From contig CAZQQC010000006.1 in assembly GCA_964595365.1 (NCBI GenBank), positions 1-50,723 of the forward strand: a stretch of DNA of 50,723 nucleotides, given 5' to 3'. The position numbers were made by a program, and so were the translations under genes. Position 1 is the stretch's first letter, and each line of letters begins with the position of its first letter. The notes under the pieces were generated by a model. It had not been told where the DNA came from. It saw nothing but the letters and a program-made list of their open reading frames with translations, and made no database searches. Source of the stretch: Fen-1258 sp964595365. GTDB lineage: Bacteria; Bacteroidota; Ignavibacteria; Ignavibacteriales; Melioribacteraceae. Below are positions 17,130 to 26,679 of this stretch, piece by piece.

Positions 17130-17726
17130 ATGCTATCTAAACTTGCGACACTTATACTTGGAATTATTGCAGAGCGGGAAAGAAATCCTTACGACGTTAT
17201 AAAAATGTTGAGCGAGCTTCAAACAAAAAAATGGCTGCCTCTTGCAGACTCAACTGTATATGCAACGATCAACAATTTGAAAAAAAGAAATTTGATTGCG
17301 GGAAGAATGGAAAAGTCGGGTAATCTTCCCGAGAGGACAATCTATTCAATAACTGCTGAAGGCGAATACGAGCTGCAATTTTCAATAACTTCATTTTTAG
17401 AAGAGGACGCCTCGATCTCCAGCGGATTTGATATTGGTGTTTTGCTGATGTATAATCTAAGTAAACCTGAAATCTTAATTAAACTTAAGAAGAAACTTGA
17501 ACGGCTGGAAAGTAATTCATACAATCTTCGCAAACAGATTTTGAATCTTGAAATGGACGCATCCAAAGTAGCATTCACAAGTCTGGCAATGTTGAAGCAT
17601 AGAATGCATCTTATAGAAGCTGAAATGAAAACTATTCGTGAGTTGATAAAAGAATTGAACGTTAGAAATACAGTATCGGAATTATCGCCGTTCGATATGA
17701 GAATGCTTCAATCGGTTAGCCGGTAA
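17130..17726 (+). CDS. PadR-family transcriptional regulator
   Basis: A 198-residue protein. Residues 1-85 form the PadR winged helix (LATLILGIIAERERNPYDV, PLADSTVYATINNLKKRNLI, TIYSITAEGEYEL). The C-terminal part (about 105-185) is a long Leu/Lys-rich coiled coil for dimerisation. PadR proteins repress genes for membrane, phenolic or multidrug functions, often their neighbours. The next gene, an MBL-fold hydrolase on the opposite strand, is convergent and thus not an obvious target. The gene starts 58 bases after the SIR2-like gene and may share its transcript. Confidence 0.85.
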   Translation: MLSKLATLILGIIAERERNPYDVIKMLSELQTKKWLPLADSTVYATINNLKKRNLIAGRMEKSGNLPERTIYSITAEGEYELQFSITSFLEEDASISSGFDIGVLLMYNLSKPEILIKLKKKLERLESNSYNLRKQILNLEMDASKVAFTSLAMLKHRMHLIEAEMKTIRELIKELNVRNTVSELSPFDMRMLQSVSR

Positions 17727-17785
17727 TAATTTTTGAATAGGAAACAGAAAGAAAATAATTCACCGAACAAAAAAATTTCACCTTC

Positions 17786-18694
17786 TTATTTTTGCGTTAA
17801 ATATTCGTAAGCTTTTTCAAGATTCATTTTCCTCATTCCGTCACGCTGTTCTTTTACGTCTTTTACGCCGGGTATTTCGGAAGCCGAAGCAATTTGTTCT
17901 TTTGTCTTGCCTTCTTTCATTTCTTTAGAAACAAAATTAATTAGTGCTGATAAATAATCCCGCATTTTGTAAACATCGTCGGCTTTACCAACACACATAT
18001 TCTGGAATTGCGAATGACCGAAAATGTAGATTGTATCTTTGTCGAAGAGAGGAACAGATTTTTCGATGAATTCAATCCATTGGTTAATAGAAGCGCCGCC
18101 CGGAAGATCGATGTACGGAAAAACTTTGTTGAATACTATGTCTCCCATGTGAACAACGTTTGTATTTTGAAAGTGTATTATCGCATCCCCGCCGGTGTGA
18201 GCAGGGCAAAAATGTTTCGCCCAGACTTTTTCTTTGCCAACGTCGAGAGTCCATTCGTCTACAAATGTGATGGTAGGATACGCTTGTGGTTTCGATGGAT
18301 CGTTACCGTAGAATTTTTGTTGTAATGCTTTCGAGTTTTCGTGAGCTGCAATAATTGACGCAAAATCCTTCAAGTAAATGTTTCCGGATGTGTGATCTCC
18401 GTGATGATGGGTATTGAATAGCAGATCAATTTTACGATCAGCTTTTTTCTTAATGCCGTCAGTAAAGTTTTTTGCCGTGTCCGGGAATTGCGAATCGACG
18501 ACAATCAAAGCATCTTTGTTTGCAAACCAGCCAATTGTTCCTCCACGTTCATTGTAAATTCCGAAATTGCCGCGCACGGTTTTGAATCCGTTTGATTGAT
18601 TTTGCATTGCGGCAAAAACTTTGCCGCCTTGAAAAAACAAACTTCCGGTTAAAATTGTCCCCGCTTTCAAAAATTTTTTTCTTGTAATTTTCAT
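17786..18694 (-). CDS. exported MBL-fold metallo-hydrolase
   Basis: A 302-residue metallo-beta-lactamase-fold protein. The metal-binding motif HHHGDH is at about residues 96-101. Later ligands are visible in CPAHTGGDAIIHF, HMGDIVFNKVFPYID and FGHSQF. The N-terminus TRKKFLKAG followed by a hydrophobic stretch and VFA resembles a Tat-type signal with an RK variant of the twin-Arg motif. I place the start at the ATG at 18694, preceded by AAAGG, rather than the TTG 15 bases upstream. The substrate is unknown; beta-lactamase, cyclase or quorum-quenching functions are all possible for this fold. Confidence 0.8.
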   Translation of the reverse strand: MKITRKKFLKAGTILTGSLFFQGGKVFAAMQNQSNGFKTVRGNFGIYNERGGTIGWFANKDALIVVDSQFPDTAKNFTDGIKKKADRKIDLLFNTHHHGDHTSGNIYLKDFASIIAAHENSKALQQKFYGNDPSKPQAYPTITFVDEWTLDVGKEKVWAKHFCPAHTGGDAIIHFQNTNVVHMGDIVFNKVFPYIDLPGGASINQWIEFIEKSVPLFDKDTIYIFGHSQFQNMCVGKADDVYKMRDYLSALINFVSKEMKEGKTKEQIASASEIPGVKDVKEQRDGMRKMNLEKAYEYLTQK

Positions 18695-19018
18695 AAAAAC
18701 GCCTTTCAATTTACTTTGTAATCTATGAAATCTTTTTCATAATTTGCATGAAAATGGAAAACGGATGTTTTCAATTCAAAATAAATGGCAGACGATAATT
18801 ATTTCATCTGTTTGAATGCCGGTAAGGATAACGGAAATAAAACGAAGACTTCACGTTTCAAATTACGGAAAACAGGCACTGTTGTAACTTCGAACGGAAG
18901 AGTTGCACCGGTCAATTTATAGGTGACAATTACTTAAAACTGAAAAAAAAGATTTGAGCGGCGAACAAAAGTTTTATTCTTTATTGAAAAAATATTTTGG
19001 AATGGTACCGGACTAAAC
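18695..19018. other. divergent spacer between the MBL hydrolase and the GNAT gene
   Basis: The spacer carries the promoters of both flanking genes, but no strong box pair stands out. It includes a 45-codon plus-strand frame at 18785-18922, listed separately. Otherwise it is plain A/T-rich sequence. Confidence 0.4.
18785..18922 (+). CDS. possible small protein of 45 residues
   Basis: An ATG-initiated frame (MADDNYFICLNAGKDNG at the start, GTVVTSNGRVAPVNL at the end) with a charged middle rich in Lys, Thr and Arg. It has no membrane segment. It does not match any domain I recognise. There is no clear Shine-Dalgarno, which weakens the case. It is placed divergently from the MBL gene and about 95 bases ahead of the GNAT gene. 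Confidence 0.3.
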   Translation: MADDNYFICLNAGKDNGNKTKTSRFKLRKTGTVVTSNGRVAPVNL

Positions 19019-19462
19019 ATGATTTGCGAATTCAGAAAGAAAAACTACATTATCAGCACTAACAAGAGAAAATTGCAGATAAAAACAATTCACCGGTTTC
19101 TCACGCACTCATATTGGTCTCAGGGAATTTCTATTGAGAAAGTCCGCAAGTCGATTCGTTATTCGTTTTGCTTCGGTGTTTATCATAAAGAAAAGCAAAT
19201 TGGTTTTGCGCGCGTTATAACAGATCGTGTCAGGTTCGGTTATCTTGCCGATGTTTTTATTGTTGAAGAATACCGCGGCAAGGGACTTTCAAAATGGTTA
19301 ATGAAATGTATCACGGAACATCGTGAGTTAAAAAACATTCAGGCGTGGATGCTTGCAACGCGCGACGCTCACGGGTTGTATTCACAATTCGGGTTTGAGC
19401 CCCTTGCTGAACCAAAGAAATACATGCGCAAACAAAATTATCAATTTAAATACAGCGGTTGA
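19019..19462 (+). CDS. GNAT-family N-acetyltransferase
   Basis: A 147-residue acetyltransferase of the GNAT fold, normal length for a single-domain member. The acetyl-CoA binding loop is VEEYRGKGLSKWLMKCI (about 93-109), after the strand LADVFIV. The C-terminal GLYSQFGFEPL matches the last conserved block, where a Tyr acts as general acid in many members. The acceptor substrate is unknown. The downstream esterase follows after about 20 bases. Confidence 0.85.
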   Translation: MICEFRKKNYIISTNKRKLQIKTIHRFLTHSYWSQGISIEKVRKSIRYSFCFGVYHKEKQIGFARVITDRVRFGYLADVFIVEEYRGKGLSKWLMKCITEHRELKNIQAWMLATRDAHGLYSQFGFEPLAEPKKYMRKQNYQFKYSG

Positions 19463-19482
19463 AATTTTTTAGGAGCTGCAAA

Positions 19483-20616
19483 ATGCCGAAAAGAATTTTT
19501 ATTCTACTTCTAATTGAAATTCTCTCCTTAAGTGCACAGGAAAAAGTAAACGTAACGTTCCATGTTGAAGCGCCGGCATTAGATGACAGCGGCAAAGTTT
19601 TTATTGCCGGAAGTATTCCCGAACTCGGCTCATGGAACCCCGGCAGAATAGAACTCGATAAAATATCTAAAAAGAATTATCGGAAATCATTTTTGCTTAA
19701 CAAAGGAATTAGAATCGAATATAAATTCACAAAAGGAAATTGGCAGACCGAAGCTTTGAATATTAATGCAACGGTTCCGCAGAATTCTGTTTTGATGGTC
19801 GAACATGATACCACGGTTACAACTGTAATTAAAAACTGGCGCGATAAATTTAATTTCAAAGTTGCCGGACAGATTACAGGCAAAGTTGAATACCACCAAA
19901 ATTTTATGCTCGGTGGTCTGAAACCGCGCCATATAATTGTCTGGCTTCCACCGGATTACGATAAAAACGAAAACGAACGTTACCCGGTTTTTTATATGCA
20001 CGACGGGCAAAATCTTTTTGACCCACGCACTTCAAGCATGTTTGTCGATTGGCGGGCCGATGAAACTGCCGATAGTTTGATTCGCAATGAGAAAATCAAA
20101 CCGTTGATAATTGTAGGCATTTACAACACGGATAATCGCGGTATTGAGTACGCAGATACGCCGCTCGGCAATCTATACATGAAATTGATCGTGGAAAAAA
20201 TTAAACCGTTCATAGATTCGAAATACAGAACTTTACGTGACAGAGAAAACACAGCGGTCGGCGGCTCATCGATGGGCGGCTTGATTTCATTGATGTGCGC
20301 GTGGGAATACCCGGATGTATTTTCAAAAGTCGCATCTTTTTCTCCGGCATTCAAAATAAGCAATATAGACTATGTGAAAAATATTCTTGAATATAAGGGT
20401 GAAAAAAAAGAGATCACACTTTATATTGATAATGGCGGTGTTGATCTGGATGCGCGCCTTCAGACGGGAGTTGATGAAATGGTGAAAGCTCTGAAGTATA
20501 AAGGGTTTAAAGAAAACAAAGACCTATTTGTTTTTATTGATAAGACTGCAACGCACAACGAAGCAGCATGGGCTAAACGTGTCTGGCGCCCGCTCGAAAT
20601 ATTTTTCAGAAAATGA
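19483..20616 (+). CDS. exported CBM20-esterase (alpha/beta hydrolase)
   Basis: A 377-residue exported protein with a signal peptide (residues 1-20, LSAQ). A starch-binding-like CBM20 domain (about 22-115) follows, with VFIAGSIPELGSWNPG and IEYKFTKGNW. Then comes an esterase-D type alpha/beta hydrolase (about 140-375) with YPVFYMHDGQNLFDP, the nucleophile elbow GGSSMGG at about 260, and the late His in THNEAAWAKR. Related proteins hydrolyse carbohydrate esters or siderophore esters. The start is the ATG at 19483, preceded by AGGAG; a longer TTG-start reading is less likely. Confidence 0.85.
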   Translation: MPKRIFILLLIEILSLSAQEKVNVTFHVEAPALDDSGKVFIAGSIPELGSWNPGRIELDKISKKNYRKSFLLNKGIRIEYKFTKGNWQTEALNINATVPQNSVLMVEHDTTVTTVIKNWRDKFNFKVAGQITGKVEYHQNFMLGGLKPRHIIVWLPPDYDKNENERYPVFYMHDGQNLFDPRTSSMFVDWRADETADSLIRNEKIKPLIIVGIYNTDNRGIEYADTPLGNLYMKLIVEKIKPFIDSKYRTLRDRENTAVGGSSMGGLISLMCAWEYPDVFSKVASFSPAFKISNIDYVKNILEYKGEKKEITLYIDNGGVDLDARLQTGVDEMVKALKYKGFKENKDLFVFIDKTATHNEAAWAKRVWRPLEIFFRK

Positions 20617-20655
20617 ATTAAAAGCCCTTTCCTTGAGAGAGGGTCGGAAGAGGCA

Positions 20656-21222
20656 GTGAAAATTCTTGTCGGCTCAATGAATCCTGTTAAAATAGCTTCG
20701 GTTAAAGAAGCGTTTTCAAACTATTTTAGCGAAATAGAGGTAATAGGTATAGAAGTTGAACCCGGAGTTTCAGTTCAACCGGTAAATGACGAAACTTTTG
20801 TCGGCGCACAAAACCGTGCGATAAAATTATTTCAGATGAACAATAATCAAAATCTCGGCGCTGAGTTTTTTGTCGGCATCGAAGGAGGAATTGTAAAACA
20901 GCATTCAAGATGGTTCGCATTTGGATGCATGTGTATAATTGATAAAGACGGAAAAGTTGGTTTCGGAATGTCGCCCCATTTCGAACTCCCGCAAGTTGTA
21001 GTTGAAAAACTTTTACAAGGAATTGAGTTGGGCAACGTGATGGATGAAATTATGAATCAGCAGAACACAAAACAGAAACAGGGCGCTATTGGTTTCTTCA
21101 CTAATAATGTGATGAATAGAAAAGAATTGTACATCGAAGGATTGAAAGTTGCGGTCGTTCCGTTTTTACATAAAAACATGTTTTTTAATATCTCATTCAG
21201 ACCGGATCGGGAGTATGACTAA
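20656..21222 (+). CDS. YjjX-type inosine/xanthosine triphosphatase
   Basis: A 188-residue protein of the DUF84/YjjX family, which hydrolyses non-canonical purine NTPs (ITP, XTP) to sanitise the nucleotide pool. It has the N-terminal motif GSMNPVKIASVKEAF, the ETFVGAQNRA segment and FFVGIEGGIV. The start is GTG at 20656; the spacer from the esterase contains an imperfect hairpin (CCCTTTC / GAGAGGG). An EamA transporter follows 23 bases later. Confidence 0.85.
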   Translation: MKILVGSMNPVKIASVKEAFSNYFSEIEVIGIEVEPGVSVQPVNDETFVGAQNRAIKLFQMNNNQNLGAEFFVGIEGGIVKQHSRWFAFGCMCIIDKDGKVGFGMSPHFELPQVVVEKLLQGIELGNVMDEIMNQQNTKQKQGAIGFFTNNVMNRKELYIEGLKVAVVPFLHKNMFFNISFRPDREYD

Positions 21223-21245
21223 AAGTATAAAAACACCGGGCACCG

Positions 21246-22106
21246 ATGACTAAAACGTGGAAACCTCTCTTTGCCGTTTTTGTTTGGGGCATATCATTTA
21301 TAGCAACTAAAATTGCACTCAACGAAATAACACCGGTCACAATTGTTTTTATCCGTCAGATTCTCGGCATTTCATTTTTAACGTTCATAGCAGTTAAACA
21401 AAAAAAGAGGTTCGAAATTGCCTGGCATAATCATAAATGGGTTTTGCTTCTTGGATTTATAGCATGTTTTCATTTATGGATACAGGTTACCGGACTTCAG
21501 TGGACAACCGCTTCCCACACGGGATGGATAATCGGAATCACCCCGGTTTTCATGACAATCCTTGCAATGATTTTTTTCAAAGAGAGAATTGTCAAACATC
21601 AAATATTAGGAATAGTTCTTTCGTTCGCCGGACTCCTATTGCTGGTAAGCAAGGGAGACTTATCTTCGTTGGATTTTATAAAAAATGAGGGAGACTTATT
21701 GATCATCGGTAGCTCTGTAACATGGGCGGTTTATTCTATGATCAGCAAACGCACAACGCTAAACTGTTCTCCGCTTATGACAACACTTTATTTGTTTGCT
21801 ATAATTGCGATTGTTCTTGCACCGTTCACAATTAATCGGAATAATATAGTTGCAGTAGCGCATCTTTCTGTCGAAGGATGGGTCTCAATTTTGTTTTTAG
21901 GAATTTTTTGTTCGGGTGTTGCTTATACATTTTGGGCACAGGCACTTACTGAAATGAGTGCGTCGCGCGTGGGTGCGTTTCTTTATATCGAACCATTCGT
22001 AACTTTTTTCGGATCTTGGATTTTGCTTGATGAAAAAATTACATTACTAATGCCTGTGAGCGGACTTGTAATTATTGGCGGCGTTGTACTTGTAAACAGA
22101 AAATAA
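21246..22106 (+). CDS. EamA/DMT-superfamily transporter
   Basis: A 286-residue inner-membrane protein with about ten membrane segments in two EamA repeats. Each half opens with its typical helices: FAVFVWGISFIATKIAL and PVTIVFIRQI in the first half, LLIIGSSVTWAVYSMISKR in the second, then YIEPFVTFFGSWILLDEK before the last helix. Family members export or import metabolites such as amino acids or nucleotides; the substrate is not predictable. It lies in a closely spaced run of plus-strand genes. Confidence 0.85.
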   Translation: MTKTWKPLFAVFVWGISFIATKIALNEITPVTIVFIRQILGISFLTFIAVKQKKRFEIAWHNHKWVLLLGFIACFHLWIQVTGLQWTTASHTGWIIGITPVFMTILAMIFFKERIVKHQILGIVLSFAGLLLLVSKGDLSSLDFIKNEGDLLIIGSSVTWAVYSMISKRTTLNCSPLMTTLYLFAIIAIVLAPFTINRNNIVAVAHLSVEGWVSILFLGIFCSGVAYTFWAQALTEMSASRVGAFLYIEPFVTFFGSWILLDEKITLLMPVSGLVIIGGVVLVNRK

Positions 22107-22147
22107 ATGAACAACGAATCAAGAATGATATGTGTCGGAATTAAAGG

Positions 22148-23866
22148 ATGAATAATTTTTCAAAAGCTATTTTAATCTTCCTTACCGGTATAGCATTAAT
22201 TAGTTGCGGAGAAAAAAAGGTGAACGGGTACGCAGATATTGTTCTGACCAACGGCATAATTGCAACAGTAGATGATTCCGATCTTCAAGCAGAAGCTGTT
22301 GCTGTTAAAGGAGATAAAATTATTGCCGTTGGTTCAAGCAGTGAAATAAAAAAGTATATCGACAATTCAACACAGGTAATAGACTTGAACGGCAAATTTG
22401 TAATGCCGGGCTTTATCGAAAGTCACGCTCACTTTATCGGTCTCGGAAATTCAAAACAGATACTTGATTTACACACCGCAAAAAATTGGGATGAGATAAT
22501 TGAAATGGTTGCACGCGCCACAGACCACAGCCGATACGGCGAATGGATAATCGGCCGCGGATGGCATCAGGAAAAGTTTGATCCGAAACCCGAACCAAAT
22601 GTTGAAGGATACCCTTTACACAAAGAACTGAGCAAAGCAACTCCAAATAATCCCGTGATGCTTACACATGCAAGCGGACACGCAGTTTTTGCAAATGCAA
22701 AAGCGATGCAGATTGCAGGCATAAACAGGTTTACTTCCGATCCCGAAGGCGGCACAATCGTTCGCGATGCTCTTGGCAATCCTATAGGCATCTTTGAGGA
22801 AAATGCCGAACAGCTCATTCGAAAATATTACGAAAATTATTTAGCAAGCCGAACTCCTGATGAAATTCGCACAGATTATCTCAGGCAAATCAATCTTGCT
22901 GCAAATGATTGTTTGAAGAAAGGAGTTACATCGTTTACCGATGCAGGTGAACCGTTCGAAATAATTGATATCATGAAACAACTTGCAGACTCGAATAAAA
23001 TTCCGATAAGGCTTTACGTGATGATCGGCGGCTCTTTAGACAATGTGGAAAAGAAATTAAAAAATTATTACATGATAGGTTACGGTAATAATCATTTGAC
23101 TGTGCGTTCAATCAAGCAATACGTCGACGGGGCGCTCGGATCGCGCGGCGCCTGGATGCTTGAACCTTACACCGATATGCCGATGAGCGCAGGATCCAAT
23201 ATTACGCCGCTTAGCACATTGAAAAGAATTTCCGAGATGGCAATTGCGAATGGATTTCAAATGAGTATTCATGCAATCGGCGATAGAGGAAACAGAGAGG
23301 TTCTGGACCTTTATGAAAATATCTTTAAGAAACATCCGGACAAAAAAGATTTGCGCTGGCGAATTGAACATGCTCAACATCTCTCGCCAGAGGAAATTCC
23401 TCGATTTAGCAAACTTGGGGTTATTGCAGCGATGCAAGGAATTCATTGTACTTCGGATGCGACTTTTGTTGTACAGAGAATCGGAATTAAAAGGGCGGAA
23501 GAAGGCGCTTACACCTGGAAAAAATTAATAGACAGCGGTGCTAAAATTAGCAACGGCACCGATGCCCCGGTTGAAGATGTCAATCCGATAAAAAGTTTTT
23601 ATGCTTCGGTTACTAGAAAACTTAGCGACGGTTCAACATTTTTTCCCGGGCAAAAAATGTCGCGGATTGAAGCGCTTAAATCGTATACAATCAACGGCGC
23701 TTTTGCTTCGTTCGAAGAAAAATTGAAAGGATCAATTAAAAAAGGCAAACTGGCAGACCTGGTTGTATTATCGAACAATCTGCTGACGTGTCCCGACGAT
23801 CAAATTCTAAGTACAAAAGTTCTCTATACAATTGTTGGAGGAAAAATTCTTTATAAAGCCGAATGA
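22148..23866 (+). CDS. amidohydrolase-family lipoprotein (YtcJ-like)
   Basis: A 572-residue amidohydrolase_3 family protein. The N-terminus has a lipobox (LTGIALISCGEK), so it is probably a lipoprotein. The metal-binding motifs are ESHAHFIG (HxH), SIHAIGDRGNREVLDLYE and IEHAQHL, and NGTDAPVEDVNP carries the active-site Asp. YVDGALGSRGAW is typical of YtcJ-like enzymes. It probably hydrolyses an amide or imide in the periplasm; the substrate is unknown. The start follows GTGTCGGAATTAAAGG at a good distance. Confidence 0.9.
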   Translation: MNNFSKAILIFLTGIALISCGEKKVNGYADIVLTNGIIATVDDSDLQAEAVAVKGDKIIAVGSSSEIKKYIDNSTQVIDLNGKFVMPGFIESHAHFIGLGNSKQILDLHTAKNWDEIIEMVARATDHSRYGEWIIGRGWHQEKFDPKPEPNVEGYPLHKELSKATPNNPVMLTHASGHAVFANAKAMQIAGINRFTSDPEGGTIVRDALGNPIGIFEENAEQLIRKYYENYLASRTPDEIRTDYLRQINLAANDCLKKGVTSFTDAGEPFEIIDIMKQLADSNKIPIRLYVMIGGSLDNVEKKLKNYYMIGYGNNHLTVRSIKQYVDGALGSRGAWMLEPYTDMPMSAGSNITPLSTLKRISEMAIANGFQMSIHAIGDRGNREVLDLYENIFKKHPDKKDLRWRIEHAQHLSPEEIPRFSKLGVIAAMQGIHCTSDATFVVQRIGIKRAEEGAYTWKKLIDSGAKISNGTDAPVEDVNPIKSFYASVTRKLSDGSTFFPGQKMSRIEALKSYTINGAFASFEEKLKGSIKKGKLADLVVLSNNLLTCPDDQILSTKVLYTIVGGKILYKAE

Positions 23867-23897
23867 GAATCTCCACGATGCTGAGAGAGGTGAATAA

Positions 23898-24869
23898 ATG
23901 AAAAAGAAGATCAAATTATTTATCTGTATATTTTTTCTTTTTGGATGGATAGTTAATGTTTGTCCGCAGACGGTTAACAAGAGCAGTTCCAGAAAAATTG
24001 CTGTAACGTTTGATGATCTTCCATTTGTTCGAATGAACAGTTACTCTTTCACAAAACTGAAAGATTATTTTGATCGCCTAATTGACGATCTAAAAACTCA
24101 AAAGGTTCCTGCCATTGGATTTGTAAATGAAGCAAAACTTTACTCGCGCGATAAAGAAGATAAAAGAAAAATTTCTTTGCTTGAATCATGGCTGGATGCC
24201 GGATTTGACTTAGGCAACCATACCTTTTCGCATAAAAGTGCACATGAAGTTTCTCTAATTGAATTTAAAGATGATATAATCAAAGGCGAATCGATTACAA
24301 AGAAATTACTTGAAGGAAGGAAGAAGCAAATACAATTTTTTAGATTCCCAAGTTTACATACCGGAATGACTTTGGAAACAAAACTGGAAATAGAAAATTT
24401 TTTTAAAAAACACGGCTACAAAAATGCACCTGTAACCATTGTAAGTAAAGAATGGCTTTATGCTGCAGCCTACGCAAAAGCGTATGACCAGCATAATGAA
24501 GAGTTAATGAAGAAAATAGGAGAGAGTTATTTAGAACACATTGGAAATACAATAGCGCTCTGTGAAAAACAATCAGAATCTCTTTTTGATAGAGATATAA
24601 ATCAAATATTGCTTCTTCACGCCAATGAACTGAACGCAGATTATTTTCCAAAGATATGTGATATGTTAAAAAGCATAGGTTATGAATTTGTTAGTCTGGG
24701 AGAGGCGCTTAAAGATGATGCATATTCGTCCAAAGAAGAATATTTAGGACGTGATGGAATCTCGTGGCTGGATCGGTGGGCAAAAACAAGAGGAGTAGAC
24801 AATCTTTTGTTTAGAGGCGCACCAACAGTACCGGCTTGGATTGTAAAGCAGGCGAATCAAAATTATTAA
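23898..24869 (+). CDS. exported polysaccharide deacetylase (NodB-like)
   Basis: A 323-residue exported protein; the signal peptide ends near residue 24 (VCPQT). The carbohydrate esterase 4 motifs are present: AVTFDDLPFV (catalytic Asp-Asp), GNHTFSHKSAHE (metal-binding HxxxH type) and FFRFPSLHTG. The later LLLHANELNAD gives the C-terminal His-containing motif. It would remove N-acetyl groups from a glycan in the envelope. It is the last gene of the plus-strand run, followed by a strong hairpin. Confidence 0.9.
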   Translation: MKKKIKLFICIFFLFGWIVNVCPQTVNKSSSRKIAVTFDDLPFVRMNSYSFTKLKDYFDRLIDDLKTQKVPAIGFVNEAKLYSRDKEDKRKISLLESWLDAGFDLGNHTFSHKSAHEVSLIEFKDDIIKGESITKKLLEGRKKQIQFFRFPSLHTGMTLETKLEIENFFKKHGYKNAPVTIVSKEWLYAAAYAKAYDQHNEELMKKIGESYLEHIGNTIALCEKQSESLFDRDINQILLLHANELNADYFPKICDMLKSIGYEFVSLGEALKDDAYSSKEEYLGRDGISWLDRWAKTRGVDNLLFRGAPTVPAWIVKQANQNY

Positions 24870-24930
24870 AAGATCTAAATTGATAACTTGAGCGCCTTAA
24901 AAGAAATTCTGATGAATTAATTAAACCCAT

Positions 24931-24960
24931 CTTGTCCCTCCTTGTTAAAAGAGGGACAAG
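24931..24960. terminator. hairpin between convergent genes
   Basis: CTTGTCCCTC at 24931-24940 and GAGGGACAAG at 24951-24960 form a perfect 10-base stem with the loop CTTGTTAAAA. It sits between the deacetylase and the convergent amt gene, suiting a bidirectional terminator. The T-run is weak on both sides, so it may also be a dispersed repeat. Confidence 0.55.
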
Positions 24961-25004
24961 CTTTCTACAAACTATAAACAAGCATTCTTTACACGAAAAA
25001 ATTT

Positions 25005-26534
25005 TTACGAGAGACGTACAGGTGAATCGTTTTCATAACCACGAACTCCCATCTCGGGCATATCGAGACCGGCAATTTCATCTTTTGCGTCGACGCGGAT
25101 TCCCCAAATCTTATCCTGCAGTTTGAAGAAACCATACATTGCAGCAAAGACAAAAACAAAACATGTGACAGCTCCGATTAATTGTGCCACAAATTGAGAA
25201 GGATCGCCGAAGAACAATCCTTTTACTGTTCCTTTAACACCGTTCCATCCGTCGCCGTAAGTGCCGTCGGCAAAAAGACCGAGCGATAAAACTCCCCACG
25301 TACCGTTAACGCCGTGAACAGCAATTGCACCGACAGGATCATCTATCTTCAATTTTTGATCGATGAAGAAAACTGCAACAACAACCAGCACGCCTGCAAC
25401 AGCTCCAATAGTAAAAGCAGCAATCGAATTTACAAACGCACACGGTGCGGTAATTGCAACCAGTCCGGCAAGCATTCCGTTTGCCATCATGCTCGGATCG
25501 GGTTTCTTGAATTTCCACATCATGTATAAAGTTGCAAACAATGCACCCGAAGCCGAAGCAATCATAGTGTTGGTTGCAACAACACTGATTCGCAAATCTG
25601 TTCCAGCTAATGTTGAACCGGGATTGAAACCAAACCAGCCGAATGCCAAAATAAATGTTCCGATAATTGCCATGGGTACGTTGTGCCCTGGAATTGCGTT
25701 TGAAGAACCGTCCTTGTTGTATTTCCCAATTCGAGGACCAATAACAATTGCACCAGCCAAAGCTGCGACACCGCCAACCATGTGAACTACTGACGAGCCG
25801 GCAAAGTCAACATGTCCATGTCCTAAACCAAAATTCGAGCCCAATGTTGCCAACCAGCCACCGCCCCAAACCCAGTTTCCGAATAGAGGATAAACAATCA
25901 TCGAAATGAAAAAAGCATAAATTATAAATGCAGTGAATTTCCATCTCTCTGCCATCGCTCCGGTTGGAATTGTCGCGGTTGTATCCATGAAAACCATCTG
26001 GAATAAGAACAATGTAAATATACCTACATCGTAAACGGAACCATCTAGAAAGAATCCGTTAGTCCCGAATAATCCAAAAGTTTTTCCTGCAATTGCAATA
26101 GCGAACTCGTTTGTTAACCCAGGGGTTCCTCCTAGTGCAGCGATACTACCAACGCCGCCAAACATAAGTGCGAAACCACAAATGTAAAATCCGATAACAC
26201 CGAGCGTATAAACAAGAAAGTTCATCCCCATTGTATGTGCAACGTTCTTTGCTCTGGTAAATCCGGTTTCAACCATTGCAAATCCAGCCTGCATGAACAT
26301 TACTAAAAATCCTGTGATCAAAGTCCACATAATGTTAGATGCAATTTTATTGTGACCGACCGCATCGGCAATTTCCGATAATGTTGGTTCGCCGGTTTTT
26401 GCCGCCGGTACGTCTTTGATCGTTCCGGTCCTTGTGCCGGCAGGGTCGACTTGAGCGCGCAAGTTTGTCGGCGTTATTAAAATTATTGCAAGAACAAAAA
26501 GCGCAACAACGAATAAAAAATGACTTATCTTCAT
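25005..26534 (-). CDS. amt: ammonium transporter AmtB
   Basis: A 509-residue inner-membrane ammonium channel. The N-terminus is a signal-like helix (LVFA... to NLRAQ) and a linker, then the Amt body of eleven helices. Signature sequences include FAMVETGFTRAKN, DFAGSSVVHMVGGVAAL (the conserved Asp and the first pore His), FGFNPGSTLAG and VHGVNGTWGVLSLGLFADG (second pore His). The extra C-terminal tail (about 485-509) is cytoplasmic and would contact GlnK. The gene is the last of a glnK-porin-amt operon and is followed by the convergent terminator. Confidence 0.95.
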   Translation of the reverse strand: MKISHFLFVVALFVLAIILITPTNLRAQVDPAGTRTGTIKDVPAAKTGEPTLSEIADAVGHNKIASNIMWTLITGFLVMFMQAGFAMVETGFTRAKNVAHTMGMNFLVYTLGVIGFYICGFALMFGGVGSIAALGGTPGLTNEFAIAIAGKTFGLFGTNGFFLDGSVYDVGIFTLFLFQMVFMDTTATIPTGAMAERWKFTAFIIYAFFISMIVYPLFGNWVWGGGWLATLGSNFGLGHGHVDFAGSSVVHMVGGVAALAGAIVIGPRIGKYNKDGSSNAIPGHNVPMAIIGTFILAFGWFGFNPGSTLAGTDLRISVVATNTMIASASGALFATLYMMWKFKKPDPSMMANGMLAGLVAITAPCAFVNSIAAFTIGAVAGVLVVVAVFFIDQKLKIDDPVGAIAVHGVNGTWGVLSLGLFADGTYGDGWNGVKGTVKGLFFGDPSQFVAQLIGAVTCFVFVFAAMYGFFKLQDKIWGIRVDAKDEIAGLDMPEMGVRGYENDSPVRLS

Positions 26535-26679
26535 AATAAATTTCTCCTAAAAGTTTATTGATTGTAAAGCTGTTCAAGATTTACTTTTTACAACGAAAAT
26601 CAGATGAGAAGCCATTAGGCATTTATGATTGATGCATAACCAATCAGCCAATAAAAAGTTTGTTCGAATCGGACAAAAA

